Shown: positions 1 through 6,423 of the stretch, piece by piece | Position numbering within the stretch: the stretch's first letter is position 1 | How the letters are laid out: each line of letters begins with the position of its first letter | DNA from: Porticoccaceae bacterium | GTDB lineage: Bacteria; Pseudomonadota; Gammaproteobacteria; Pseudomonadales; Porticoccaceae | Assembly: GCA_030741175.1 (NCBI GenBank) | Contig: JASLVT010000037.1 | Span: forward strand, 1 to 9,021 | Direction of reading: 5' to 3' | Length of the DNA stretch: 9,021 bases | The notes under the pieces: generated by a model | What the model was told of the DNA's origin: nothing | The model's input: the letters and a program-made list of their open reading frames with translations, nothing else | Databases searched by the model: none | Program-made: the position numbers and the translations under genes

Positions 1-23
1 CTCTCACTCATATCTATCAGTTG

Positions 24-47
24 CTACTGCAGAAATTACTGCTGTAG
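24..47. repeat. Imperfect inverted repeat upstream of the EamA transporter
   Basis: The arms CTACTGCAG and CTGCTGTAG form a 9-bp stem with one T·T mismatch and a 6-nt A/T loop (AAATTA). It ends about 20 bp before the transporter start. No T-run follows, so it does not look like an intrinsic terminator of an upstream gene. It could be an operator or a leader hairpin, or chance. Only 66 bp of upstream sequence are present, so its relation to any promoter cannot be judged. Confidence 0.35.
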
Positions 48-66
48 TGCCAGGACATAGTGCCAC

Positions 67-942
67 ATGAATGCGCACAGTCTTTTTCTGTATATCTCTA
101 CGGTAACGATTTGGGGCTCGACATGGATCGCGATCACCTATCAACTTGGCGCGGTTGATCCGATCGCTTCGGTTATCTACCGAATGGTTATGGCATCGGT
201 ATTGTTATTTTTACTGTGCAAATTTCGTGGCATCTCCCTGCAGCTCAATTTTAAAAACCACCAGTTTGTCGCTCTTCAGGGCTTATGTTTATTTGGTCTT
301 AACTACTGGGCCATCTATCATGCGGAGTTGTATCTACCCAGTGGCATTATTGCAGTTATTTTCAGTCTTATTGTATTTTTTAATATTATTAATGCACGCA
401 TATTTCTAGGTTATCCGTTCAGTATCAACATTATTATCGGCGGCATTATTGGTGTGCTCGGTATCAGCTTACTGTTCTATCCTGAGCTAAATAAATTGTC
501 CTCATCAAACACTGCTATTAAAGGCTTTCTCTTTGCCCTGGCTGGCGCTATGTGCGCTTCTCTAGGTAATATTGCCGCCACAAGAAATGGACTTCTTGGC
601 ATTTCAGTCTGGTCGATTAATGCTTGGGGAACCCTTTATGGTACGGTGGCACTATTAATTATAGCGCTGGCTAACAACACTCCATTAACTTTTGAGTATT
701 CAACAGAATATATTCTATCCCTGTTCTATTTAATAATTTTTGGGACCATTATTGCTTTTGGAGCCTATCTCAAGTTATTGGTTATGATTGGTCCTGAAAA
801 AGCTGGGTACACAGGCTTACTCATCCCTTTTTTCGCCCTTATTATATCCACTCTCTTTGAGGGCTATCAGTGGACTATCTTGGCAGTGATTGGCTTTTCT
901 CTGGTAGCTCTAGGTAATTTTATGGTGATGAAAAAGCGTTAA
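67..942 (+). CDS. EamA/DMT-family inner-membrane transporter
   Basis: A 291-residue, very hydrophobic protein with about ten predicted membrane helices in two similar halves (roughly residues 5–137 and 150–288). This is the tandem EamA arrangement of drug/metabolite transporters. The WGSTW motif in helix 1 (about 16–20) and a GPEKAGY stretch near helix 9 (about 243–249) fit the family, as does the length of about 290 aa. A short basic MKKR end is expected to be cytoplasmic. Family members export or import small metabolites such as amino acids; the substrate cannot be read from the sequence. The ATG at 67 is preceded by only a weak, distant AGGA (52–55). The gene converges on rsmJ with 3 bp between the stop codons, so neither has its own terminator in the gap. 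Family assignment is firm, substrate unknown. Confidence 0.9.
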   Translation: MNAHSLFLYISTVTIWGSTWIAITYQLGAVDPIASVIYRMVMASVLLFLLCKFRGISLQLNFKNHQFVALQGLCLFGLNYWAIYHAELYLPSGIIAVIFSLIVFFNIINARIFLGYPFSINIIIGGIIGVLGISLLFYPELNKLSSSNTAIKGFLFALAGAMCASLGNIAATRNGLLGISVWSINAWGTLYGTVALLIIALANNTPLTFEYSTEYILSLFYLIIFGTIIAFGAYLKLLVMIGPEKAGYTGLLIPFFALIISTLFEGYQWTILAVIGFSLVALGNFMVMKKR

Positions 943-945
943 TGG

Positions 946-1773
946 TCAGACAGGCAATTTGCGTAAGGCAAAGATATCAAAACGTGTTGATTTACCTTCC
1001 AGACTATAGCTCGGCTGCCTGCCGCCGAGGAATGCAGCTTTGGCAGGACGCTTAACAACCACTCTATAACGCGCACGCTCAAGTGCTAACGGCAACAGAT
1101 CCGTTGCGTCTTGATCTGCACCAACAATTTGATGAAATGCCTGCATCTCCTTTTTTACTTTGGCGCGCTTCTTACGCTCGGGGAACATAGGATCCAGATA
1201 AATCACATCCTCATATTTATCTGGCGTCAATTCCATCAAAAAGCGCTGAGCATCGGTATGGTGCAACTGCATACGAGAGATTGCATCAGCCAAGCCACTA
1301 TCATACTGCGCAGCATGCTGGGCTCGCAAAAAGCCATCGCGCAATAAACTATGCACAATGGCGTTACGTTCTAATAACTTTACGCGGCAGCCTAATCCCG
1401 CCAAAACAAAGCTATCACCACCGAGCCCGGCGGTAAGATCAAGCACGTTGGGACTAAATTTACCTGAAAGTCCTACGGCTTTGGCAATTGCCTGCCCATT
1501 ACCGCCACCGTACTTGCGCCTGTGACTGTTGGCACCATGCTCAAATTGACACATGATTGGCCCATGCATACTGCGAGGTAGAGGTAACAGTGACAATCCC
1601 TCAGAGCCAATATTAAGATGATAGTCTGGAGAACTATTAATGTTGTATTGCTGGGATGGATCTAATGCATCAATATCTAGGCCTATCTCAGTGGCGAGCT
1701 TTTCAGCCGCATTCTGAAACTCGGACTGCGAATAGGATACTTTAATACTAGTCATGGCGTTATTTAAACACAT
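946..1773 (-). CDS. rsmJ: 16S rRNA (guanine(1516)-N2)-methyltransferase RsmJ
   Basis: SAM-dependent methyltransferase predicted to make m2G1516 in 16S rRNA. In the 275-residue form it shows the family landmarks in order: HRRKYGGG (84–91), the SAM-binding loop DLTAGLGGD (112–120), LLERN (133–137) ending the second strand, the catalytic-type DPMFPERKKRAKVKKEM block (from 194), VVVKRP (238–243) and a C-terminal RFDIF (264–268). Length is close to the family's roughly 250 aa. The start is uncertain. The ATG at 1773 has a poor GAG 3 nt upstream; the ATG at 1755 (269 aa, MTSIKV...) has no recognisable SD but aligns better with the usual family N-terminus. The gene diverges from the lipoprotein gene over 35 bp, so promoters must overlap neighbouring coding sequence. 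It is cytoplasmic and acts on ribosomal RNA. Confidence 0.93.
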   Translation of the reverse strand: MCLNNAMTSIKVSYSQSEFQNAAEKLATEIGLDIDALDPSQQYNINSSPDYHLNIGSEGLSLLPLPRSMHGPIMCQFEHGANSHRRKYGGGNGQAIAKAVGLSGKFSPNVLDLTAGLGGDSFVLAGLGCRVKLLERNAIVHSLLRDGFLRAQHAAQYDSGLADAISRMQLHHTDAQRFLMELTPDKYEDVIYLDPMFPERKKRAKVKKEMQAFHQIVGADQDATDLLPLALERARYRVVVKRPAKAAFLGGRQPSYSLEGKSTRFDIFALRKLPV

Positions 1774-1778
1774 ATACT
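1749..1778 (+). promoter_or_regulatory. Candidate sigma-70 promoter for the LRR lipoprotein
   Basis: A TATACT -10 (1773–1778, 5/6 to consensus) lies 18 bp after TAGTCA (1749–1754, 4/6 to TTGACA). It would start transcription near 1785, just before the strong AAGGAG ribosome-binding site (1795–1800). It overlaps the 5' end of rsmJ on the other strand. It was found by eye only. Confidence 0.35.
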
Positions 1779-1808
1779 CTGCAAGGTGCCGAGCAAGGAG
1801 ATTTAATA

Positions 1809-2237
1809 ATGAAACTAACTGTTGCCAGTCTTTTATTTCTATCCCTTCTTGGCTGTGATCGCTATCAGATCAAGTTCAATGAGCAGCAGATCTATGCACC
1901 ACCGCAACTGTTTAACGATTATAACCTACCTGATATGGCACTCAGTAACTGCATCAAACAGCTGATCATTGACCAGTCCATTAGGCGCGCCGAAGATCTA
2001 GTTACCATCAGCTGTGCTTACGCAGGTATAACTGACCTCACTGGTATTAATCGGTTTACTCGATTGGACACTATCAATTTGGCCAATAATAATCTCAGGG
2101 ATATAAAACCCTTGATGTTTTTGGGTGAATTACGCCGCGTTGATATCAGCGGTAACGATTTACTGGACTGCAAAGATATAAAAACGCTAGCAGAGTTGCT
2201 CCCAGGGCAGTTGCTTGCACCAAAAACATGCTTTTAG
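1809..2237 (+). CDS. Small leucine-rich-repeat lipoprotein
   Basis: A 142-residue protein of unknown function. It begins with a lipoprotein signal peptide: MK, a hydrophobic core, then the LLGC lipobox with Cys16 as the predicted lipidated residue. Asp17 at the +2 position is, in E. coli, the classic Lol-avoidance signal favouring inner-membrane retention; whether this host follows that rule is inference. Residues 73–119 hold about two 22-residue repeats of the SDS22/internalin style (ITDLTGI, LDTINLANNNLRDI, LRRVDISGNDL). Four other cysteines sit as pairs on each side, C48/C69 before and C121/C141 after, suggesting disulphide-locked LRR caps in the periplasm. The start is well supported by AAGGAG 8 nt upstream. 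LRRs usually bind proteins; the partner is unknown. With so few repeats it is a minimal LRR. Confidence 0.85.
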   Translation: MKLTVASLLFLSLLGCDRYQIKFNEQQIYAPPQLFNDYNLPDMALSNCIKQLIIDQSIRRAEDLVTISCAYAGITDLTGINRFTRLDTINLANNNLRDIKPLMFLGELRRVDISGNDLLDCKDIKTLAELLPGQLLAPKTCF

Positions 2238-2277
2238 CGGACGACATGCAGAAAAAGCACAATAATGTTGCAAAAAG

Positions 2278-2312
2278 ATGTCCACAGAAGCTGTGGATAA
2301 CTTTGTGGATCA
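2278..2312. promoter_or_regulatory. Cluster of three DnaA-box-like 9-mers
   Basis: Compared with the DnaA box TTATCCACA: TGTGGATAA at 2292–2300 is an exact match on the minus strand; TGTGGATCA at 2304–2312 is 8/9 in the same orientation, 3 bp further on; ATGTCCACA at 2278–2286 is 7/9 in the opposite orientation. So there are three sites in 35 bp, two tandem and one inverted. The first two also form the arms of a short hairpin (2281–2297), so RNA structure is an alternative explanation for them, but not for the third. DnaA binding is inferred from sequence alone. Confidence 0.5.
2281..2297. repeat. Perfect 7-bp inverted repeat overlapping the DnaA-like boxes
   Basis: The arms TCCACAG and CTGTGGA are separated by a 3-nt loop. 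Read on the minus strand the hairpin is followed after 3 nt by CTTTTTG, so it could act as a weak intrinsic terminator for rightward-originating minus-strand transcripts, although it lies about 310 nt past the MBL gene stop. On the plus strand no T-run follows. Confidence 0.45.
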
Positions 2313-2398
2313 ACCACTGATTAAGTACCTCAAAGGCACAAAAAACGGGTATTTTTGTTAAATTGATCAAAAAATGAACAGTTAAAAAACCCTATTAA

Positions 2399-2441
2399 AA
2401 TCAATAAGTTAGAGTTTTATAAATCAAAAATCAATGACTTA
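2399..2441 (+). promoter_or_regulatory. Two exact IHF-consensus sites, 30 bp apart
   Basis: AATCAATAAGTTA (2399–2411) and AATCAATGACTTA (2429–2441) each match WATCAANNNNTTR at every defined position, in the same orientation. Both are followed by G and are themselves near-identical (11/13). The 30-bp register is close to three helical turns, so two IHF dimers would bend the DNA on about the same face. The region is AT-rich, which raises chance matches. Binding is inferred. Confidence 0.45.
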
Positions 2442-2481
2442 GCGAAGTTTTTTAAAATACTTTTGAAAAAGCCGTGCTATC

Positions 2482-2490
2482 TGTGGAAAA
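2482..2490 (-). promoter_or_regulatory. Isolated DnaA-box-like 9-mer
   Basis: TGTGGAAAA is 8/9 to TGTGGATAA, in the same orientation as the two tandem boxes at 2292–2312 and about 170 bp from them, with the two IHF-type sites between. Alone it would mean little; it is listed because of the arrangement. Confidence 0.3.
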
Positions 2491-2549
2491 AAAGCCAACT
2501 CCAGTGCAAAAAAATTTAATTTTTATGGAAAAAACTATTGCTACTGTTT

Positions 2550-2572
2550 AAAAAAAATGCTTCGCCTCAAGC
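2550..2572 (-). terminator. Weak candidate intrinsic terminator after the MBL gene
   Basis: On the minus strand, GCTT–GAGGCG–AAGC forms a 4-bp stem followed by A and then eight T residues, 34 nt beyond the MBL hydrolase stop. The stem is short for an intrinsic terminator, but the T-tract and position at the end of the minus-strand gene string are right. Confidence 0.35.
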
Positions 2573-2605
2573 CAGTGTTACAAAAATTCACACCTACCCT
2601 AACAC

Positions 2606-3367
2606 CTAGTCGAGTGCCAACCAATCAAATCCTTGATCTTGGCAGGCATAAGTCACCTTATTGTGCGCAGTAAAAACAGATTCAATAGCGAGTCTGACCT
2701 TTTCGACGCTATTATTTTTCTCGCTGATATGCCCAATAACCAGGTGCTGAATTCTCTCCTGCTCAATCAGGGAAACCAGGCGCGCTGTTTGGCTGTTATT
2801 TAAATGGCCCCACTGACCTGCTACGCGCTCTTTAAGGAATAAAGGATAAGGGCCGTTAGCGAGCATATCAATATCATGATTAGCCTCAACTAGTAGGGCG
2901 TCGCAGATGCTGTATTGGGATTCCACATATCCTGTCAAAGAACCTATATCAGTGAGAACACCCAACCGATGGCTATCGCTGTTAAAAAGGTATTGTACGG
3001 GCTCTCGTGCATCGTGAGGCACTGGCACAGGGGTTACCAGCAGATCACCGACCTGAAATGCTTTATGGCTATCAATGATATGAAAATTTGCTGCATCCAA
3101 CGATATATCGCGACTTTTCAAGGTGCCGGCGGTGACATATACCTTCAACCCAAACTTGTTTGCCAGCGGCGTAACCCCCTTCCAGTGATCGCTGTGCTCA
3201 TGAGTAACCAGAATGGCACTGAGCTGATCAGGTGTTTTACCTAAGCGTTGGAGTCGCGCAGTGGCTTCGCGGATCGAGAATCCGCAGTCGACCATAATAC
3301 AGGTGTTCCGCCACTCAACGATGGTAGCGTTACCTTTGCTACCACTACCCAGAGATGCAAATCGCAT
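2606..3367 (-). CDS. MBL-fold metallo-hydrolase, YycJ/WalJ-like
   Basis: A 253-residue protein with the full metal-binding pattern of the metallo-beta-lactamase fold: HEHSDH (56–61), His118 in PHDA, Asp140 in LTDIG and His213 in GHISEKNN. The N-terminal SLGSGSKGNATIV, EANHD (161–165) and GHLNN (187–191) are typical of the YycJ/WalJ branch. Members are thought to act on nucleic acid or phosphodiesters, but the substrate in gammaproteobacteria is not settled; I infer a cytoplasmic di-metal (likely zinc) hydrolase, with no signal peptide. It starts 9 nt after the bamC stop without a clear SD, so translation is probably coupled to bamC. It is the last gene of the minus-strand string. In Pseudomonas (from memory) the order dapA–bamC–this gene is followed by purC; here purC is absent and the AT-rich gap follows. 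Confidence 0.9.
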   Translation of the reverse strand: MRFASLGSGSKGNATIVEWRNTCIMVDCGFSIREATARLQRLGKTPDQLSAILVTHEHSDHWKGVTPLANKFGLKVYVTAGTLKSRDISLDAANFHIIDSHKAFQVGDLLVTPVPVPHDAREPVQYLFNSDSHRLGVLTDIGSLTGYVESQYSICDALLVEANHDIDMLANGPYPLFLKERVAGQWGHLNNSQTARLVSLIEQERIQHLVIGHISEKNNSVEKVRLAIESVFTAHNKVTYACQDQGFDWLALD

Positions 3368-3376
3368 AGCGAGATC

Positions 3377-4408
3377 TTAAGACATATTGCCCCGTAGGAT
3401 ACGAAGCAGTCGCAGAGATTCTTGCTTATCAAGACTATTGCCTTCAAATCCAACCAGACGCGCCTCAACAGTATTACCGACTGTCTCCATCAAAACGCGA
3501 TAATTAGCTTCAAGCAACTCATTATCAGTGCTATTACCAAACCAACGACTAAAAAACCCTTCGTCATCCTCGGTTTGTTCTGTGTAATTAACATACAGCA
3601 GGCCTTCTGTACGATCTTTATCAATAATGGAGAAACCGCCTCGAGAGGCACTGTAGTTAATGGAGGCCCAAGCGCGATCAAAACTTAAATTGATCTTAAT
3701 AAAGGCATCCGCAACCTCAGGTGTAATCACCTCTACCTTTGCCTCACCACCGATATTCTGTGCCAATAGAGATACGGAGGCATACTCTGAAGCAGCCGCC
3801 AGTTCATTGGCAATCATAGATAGCATATCGCTCTCGCGCTCATCGCTATTGGACTCCGCCGGCCAGGATATCTCCTGCTCCTCACCGCCAGCGCTCACCT
3901 GTTGATGCAGAGCCGTTATCTCAGTGCTCTGCAACTGAACCCCTGGGGAAATATGAAACCGAAAACGATGGCTGTTTTCCGTGTCAGATTTAAAATTAAC
4001 CCAGACCGTTTCGATGATGCCGCTAGAGCCCTCCGCTTTCGCCGATGGTACACCATTACGATTGAGTAGACTGCGGATTCGAGGCCATACCTCACTGGGG
4101 GAGATATTGATCAACACCCATCGGCGCCCGTCTATGCTCTGAATCTTAACCAACTGCTCAAAGGTATTGACCGAGGCAGGCTGTGGGCGGGGAACTTCAA
4201 ATGTTTCGACATCTATGTCCTCAGAGGATATTTGAGGGATTGGATATATTTGCCCTAGGCTAGCACTGTCCATTTCTCCTGGAACTACAGTGGGCTGTGT
4301 TTCTTCTGCCAGTAGATAATCATTCGAACGGTCTCTGATGCCCAACCAGTTACAGCCAGACAAACTCAGTACCGAAAAGATAGTTAACCAAGAGATCGTT
4401 TTTTTCAT
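3377..4408 (-). CDS. bamC: Outer-membrane protein assembly factor BamC (NlpB-type lipoprotein)
   Basis: Lipoprotein subunit of the BAM complex, which folds beta-barrel proteins into the outer membrane. The chosen ATG at 4408 gives 343 aa, essentially the length of E. coli BamC (344), and puts a clean signal peptide (MKKTISW..., lipobox LSGC, Cys19) at the N-terminus. An in-frame ATG 13 codons upstream would bury that signal and lies inside a hairpin. After Cys19 comes an extended, Pro-rich segment including RDRSNDYL (25–32), corresponding to the BamD-binding N-terminus, then two helix-grip-like domains (about 84–210 and 234–338). A linker (about 176–196) is acidic and Ser/Glu-rich. Asn at +2 after Cys is compatible with outer-membrane sorting. 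A GGGG-centred SD sits about 12 nt upstream, longer than ideal. dapA lies 55 bp upstream, the usual gammaproteobacterial pairing. Sequence conservation of BamC is low, so the call rests on landmarks and context. Confidence 0.88.
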   Translation of the reverse strand: MKKTISWLTIFSVLSLSGCNWLGIRDRSNDYLLAEETQPTVVPGEMDSASLGQIYPIPQISSEDIDVETFEVPRPQPASVNTFEQLVKIQSIDGRRWVLINISPSEVWPRIRSLLNRNGVPSAKAEGSSGIIETVWVNFKSDTENSHRFRFHISPGVQLQSTEITALHQQVSAGGEEQEISWPAESNSDERESDMLSMIANELAAASEYASVSLLAQNIGGEAKVEVITPEVADAFIKINLSFDRAWASINYSASRGGFSIIDKDRTEGLLYVNYTEQTEDDEGFFSRWFGNSTDNELLEANYRVLMETVGNTVEARLVGFEGNSLDKQESLRLLRILRGNMS

Positions 4409-4437
4409 TTCAGAGCTAAGCCCCTTTGTTTGTGGTT

Positions 4438-4454
4438 GCCAGCACAACGCTGGC
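4438..4454 (-). repeat. Hairpin between dapA and bamC
   Basis: GCCAGC and GCTGGC form a perfect 6-bp, GC-rich stem with a 5-nt loop, 9 nt beyond the dapA stop. No T-run follows on the minus strand, so full termination is unlikely. It could stabilise or process the dapA–bamC transcript, or lower read-through. Function is inferred only. Confidence 0.5.
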
Positions 4455-4463
4455 TATTCAAAT

Positions 4464-5342
4464 TTAGTTTATAGCAATACTATCTAGCGCGCTGCGTACT
4501 TGTTTGTGATGTTCAGTGGACAGTGGTGTCATTGGTAAGCGCAAGGCATTTGACATTAAACCCAGTTGGCTGACGGCCCATTTCACTGGGATCGGATTGG
4601 CCTCGACAAACATCGCGTCATGTAACGGTGCGAGTTGCGCATCAAGCGCCTCAGCAGTTGCTTTATCGCCCGCTATGGCTGCAGCGCACATCTCAGCCAT
4701 TAGTTTTGGAGCTACGTTGGCGGTCACGGAAATATCGCCCTTACCACCAAGTAACATCAACTCGCGAGCACTGTGATCATCTCCAGAGTAGATAGCAAAG
4801 TCGACAGGTGAATGTTCAATTAACCATTTAGCCCGAGCTAGATCACCGGTAGCTTCTTTGATACCGACGATATTTTTAATTTCGGCGAGTCTTAGCGCTG
4901 TTTCAGGTTGCATATCACAGGCGGTACGGCCGGGCACATTATAGAGAATTTGATCGATATCAACCGCTTCCGCAATTGCCTGATAGTGCTGGAATAATCC
5001 CTCTTGCGTTGGCTTATTGTAGTAAGGCGTAACCAGTAAACAGGCATCAGCACCAGCCTCCTTTGCCGCTCGCGTCAGCACGATTGCCTCAGCAGTGCTA
5101 TTGGCACCCGTGCCAGCAATAACAGGAATCCGGTTGGCAACTTGGTCAACTACAAAACGGATAACGCTACTGTGCTCTGAAACATCTAGCGTGGCAGATT
5201 CGCCAGTAGTGCCCACGGCCACAATGCTATCGGTACCCTGCTCAATATGCCATTCAACTAGCCGCTTAAGTGCATCCCAATCAACGTCGAGTGAGTCGGG
5301 ATGCATCGGCGTAACTAGCGCGACAAGACTTCCGCTAATCAT
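4464..5342 (-). CDS. dapA: 4-hydroxy-tetrahydrodipicolinate synthase DapA
   Basis: Condenses pyruvate with aspartate semialdehyde, the first committed step to meso-diaminopimelate and lysine, supplying peptidoglycan and protein synthesis in the cytoplasm. The 292-aa TIM-barrel has the same length as E. coli DapA. Residues are offset by one: GTTGE (44–48), Tyr107, Tyr134 in LYNVPGRT, Arg139 and the Schiff-base Lys162 in GIKEATGD, plus SGDD (187–190) and SVTANVAP (205–212). The lysine feedback site is largely kept (Ser49, His57, Asn81, Glu85), but the position of E. coli His53 is Val54, which may alter sensitivity. The ATG is supported by AAGGA 7 nt upstream. Upstream lies a 103-bp gap to the acyltransferase gene, with room for its own promoter; bamC follows downstream. 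Confidence 0.97.
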   Translation of the reverse strand: MISGSLVALVTPMHPDSLDVDWDALKRLVEWHIEQGTDSIVAVGTTGESATLDVSEHSSVIRFVVDQVANRIPVIAGTGANSTAEAIVLTRAAKEAGADACLLVTPYYNKPTQEGLFQHYQAIAEAVDIDQILYNVPGRTACDMQPETALRLAEIKNIVGIKEATGDLARAKWLIEHSPVDFAIYSGDDHSARELMLLGGKGDISVTANVAPKLMAEMCAAAIAGDKATAEALDAQLAPLHDAMFVEANPIPVKWAVSQLGLMSNALRLPMTPLSTEHHKQVRSALDSIAIN

Positions 5343-5380
5343 GTTTTATCCTTACTGTTTTCTGCGTCCTCAGTAGCCGC

Positions 5381-5386
5381 ATTATG
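5381..5386 (-). promoter_or_regulatory. dapA: Possible -10 element for dapA
   Basis: CATAAT on the minus strand is 5/6 to TATAAT and lies about 38 nt before the dapA start, in the 103-bp gap after the acyltransferase gene. No convincing -35 lies at 16–18 bp; TTGTGT is 20 bp upstream. It is the best candidate in this gap, but weak. Confidence 0.25.
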
Positions 5387-5445
5387 GTACTGATGGCACT
5401 GCCTCGACACAAGAAAAACCTGAATCTCATACCAATCCATAGACC

Positions 5446-6408
5446 TTAATTGGACCGCTTACGCTTACTTTTCTTAAGCGGCAAATCATACAGGTCAGGC
5501 TCGCCTTCGGGCCTGTTTTTAAATCGACGATGCACCCATAGATATTGCTCGGGCGCTAACAGCACAAACTGTTCTACAATCGCATTAATTCGAGTGGCGT
5601 CTGCCAGTTCATCACCACAGGGAAAACCTTCCAAAGCTGGGTGCACTGTGATTTTGTAACCCTGAGATCCCGGTAGGCGGATATGGCTGAAAGGCACAAC
5701 AGCTGCGCCGGTCTTTTCAGCAAATCTTGCAGTAGCATTGACAGTTGCAGCCTGTATCCCAAAAAACGGTGCAAATATTCCCTGTACCAATCCATAGTCC
5801 TGATCGGGCCCATACCAGAGTGTACGTCCAGCCTTGAGCGCTTTCATTGTGCCTCTTACATCACGACGCTCATAAGCGACATCATCATTTCCACTCTTGT
5901 GCAGTCGCCCTCGCGCTTGAACAAAGTCATATACCGGATTGCCATGCGCCCGATACATGCCATCTCTTGGAGTGACTAAACTAATACCGGCCGTGCCTAT
6001 TTCTAGCGTGGTAAAATGCACACCTAATAACAAAACACCCCTGCCCTTAACCGCTGCAAGGTTCTCCAATCCTTCAAATTGAAGAAGCTTGGCAAAGCGT
6101 TTCTTCGACCACCACCAGGCGATACCTACTTCCATAACCGCTATACCTGTGCTGACAAAGTTGTCCCGGAGCATCTTGCGATGCTCCTGCTCAGTCAGAT
6201 CGGGAAAACACAGCTGTATATTGCGGTAAGCGATGGTTTTCCGGCGGCTTGGAAATCGATGTAACATTAACCCCAGTGCGGTGCCAATTTGCAATAACAC
6301 AGGAAACGGCAATATCGTAACGGCACGCCAAACACCAAACGCCAACCAAGTTACCCAGTGACGTGGATGTAATAGCGATGCTTTAAAAATGGTGCCCTTG
6401 GAAATCAT
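5446..6408 (-). CDS. Lipid A biosynthesis acyltransferase, LpxL/HtrB-like
   Basis: Inner-membrane acyltransferase predicted to add a secondary acyl chain from acyl-ACP to a Kdo-lipid A precursor. The 320-aa protein shows the family order: a hydrophobic N-terminal anchor (about 15–50), the catalytic HX4E as HFTTLE (His131, Glu136, one residue off E. coli LpxL His132/Glu137), MYRAHGNP (151–158), WYGPDQDYG (198–206), TGAAVVPF (233–240) and a C-terminal WVHRRFKNRPEGE (291–303). The HX4E form and position favour LpxL over LpxM, but the acyl length and position used cannot be told. The C-terminus ends in a lysine/arginine-rich tail (about 312–319). It starts 15 nt after the fabV stop with no clear SD, suggesting coupled translation. 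Being next to fabV places an acyl-ACP consumer beside an acyl-ACP producer. Confidence 0.93.
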   Translation of the reverse strand: MISKGTIFKASLLHPRHWVTWLAFGVWRAVTILPFPVLLQIGTALGLMLHRFPSRRKTIAYRNIQLCFPDLTEQEHRKMLRDNFVSTGIAVMEVGIAWWWSKKRFAKLLQFEGLENLAAVKGRGVLLLGVHFTTLEIGTAGISLVTPRDGMYRAHGNPVYDFVQARGRLHKSGNDDVAYERRDVRGTMKALKAGRTLWYGPDQDYGLVQGIFAPFFGIQAATVNATARFAEKTGAAVVPFSHIRLPGSQGYKITVHPALEGFPCGDELADATRINAIVEQFVLLAPEQYLWVHRRFKNRPEGEPDLYDLPLKKSKRKRSN

Positions 6409-6423
6409 AGAGAGTCGAGTTTA

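Larger units (their letters stand above)
2238..2605. other. AT-rich convergent intergenic region with DnaA/IHF-type sites
   Basis: This 368-bp gap lies between two converging genes and holds no plausible CDS. By hand count about 27% of bases are G or C between 2341 and 2580, far below the flanking genes, with many A- and T-runs. The left part carries clustered DnaA-box-like 9-mers, the middle two exact IHF consensus sites, and the right part one more near-match DnaA box and a weak minus-strand terminator. See the individual entries. As both flanking genes point inwards, the gap should contain no promoter for either of them. Confidence 0.7.

Noticed and set aside
2338..2358. Terminator hairpin for the lipoprotein gene (ACAAAAA/TTTTTGT)
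   Set aside because: The stem is almost all A–T and no T-run follows on the plus strand, so it is unlikely to terminate transcription.
2146..2370. 74-codon minus-strand open frame overlapping the lipoprotein gene end
   Set aside because: It overlaps the well-supported LRR lipoprotein CDS, has no family resemblance and covers the hairpin and DnaA-like boxes; most likely a chance frame.
2238..2605. Chromosomal replication origin oriC
   Set aside because: DnaA boxes, IHF sites and AT-richness fit, but none of the usual gammaproteobacterial oriC neighbours (dnaA, mnmG/gidA, rpmH, mioC) is present, the boxes are few, and the gap lies between converging genes. A DnaA-regulatory site fits better.
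4409..4447. bamC start at 4447
   Set aside because: It would add 13 residues in front of a good lipoprotein signal peptide and lies within the intergenic hairpin; the start at 4408 gives the normal length.
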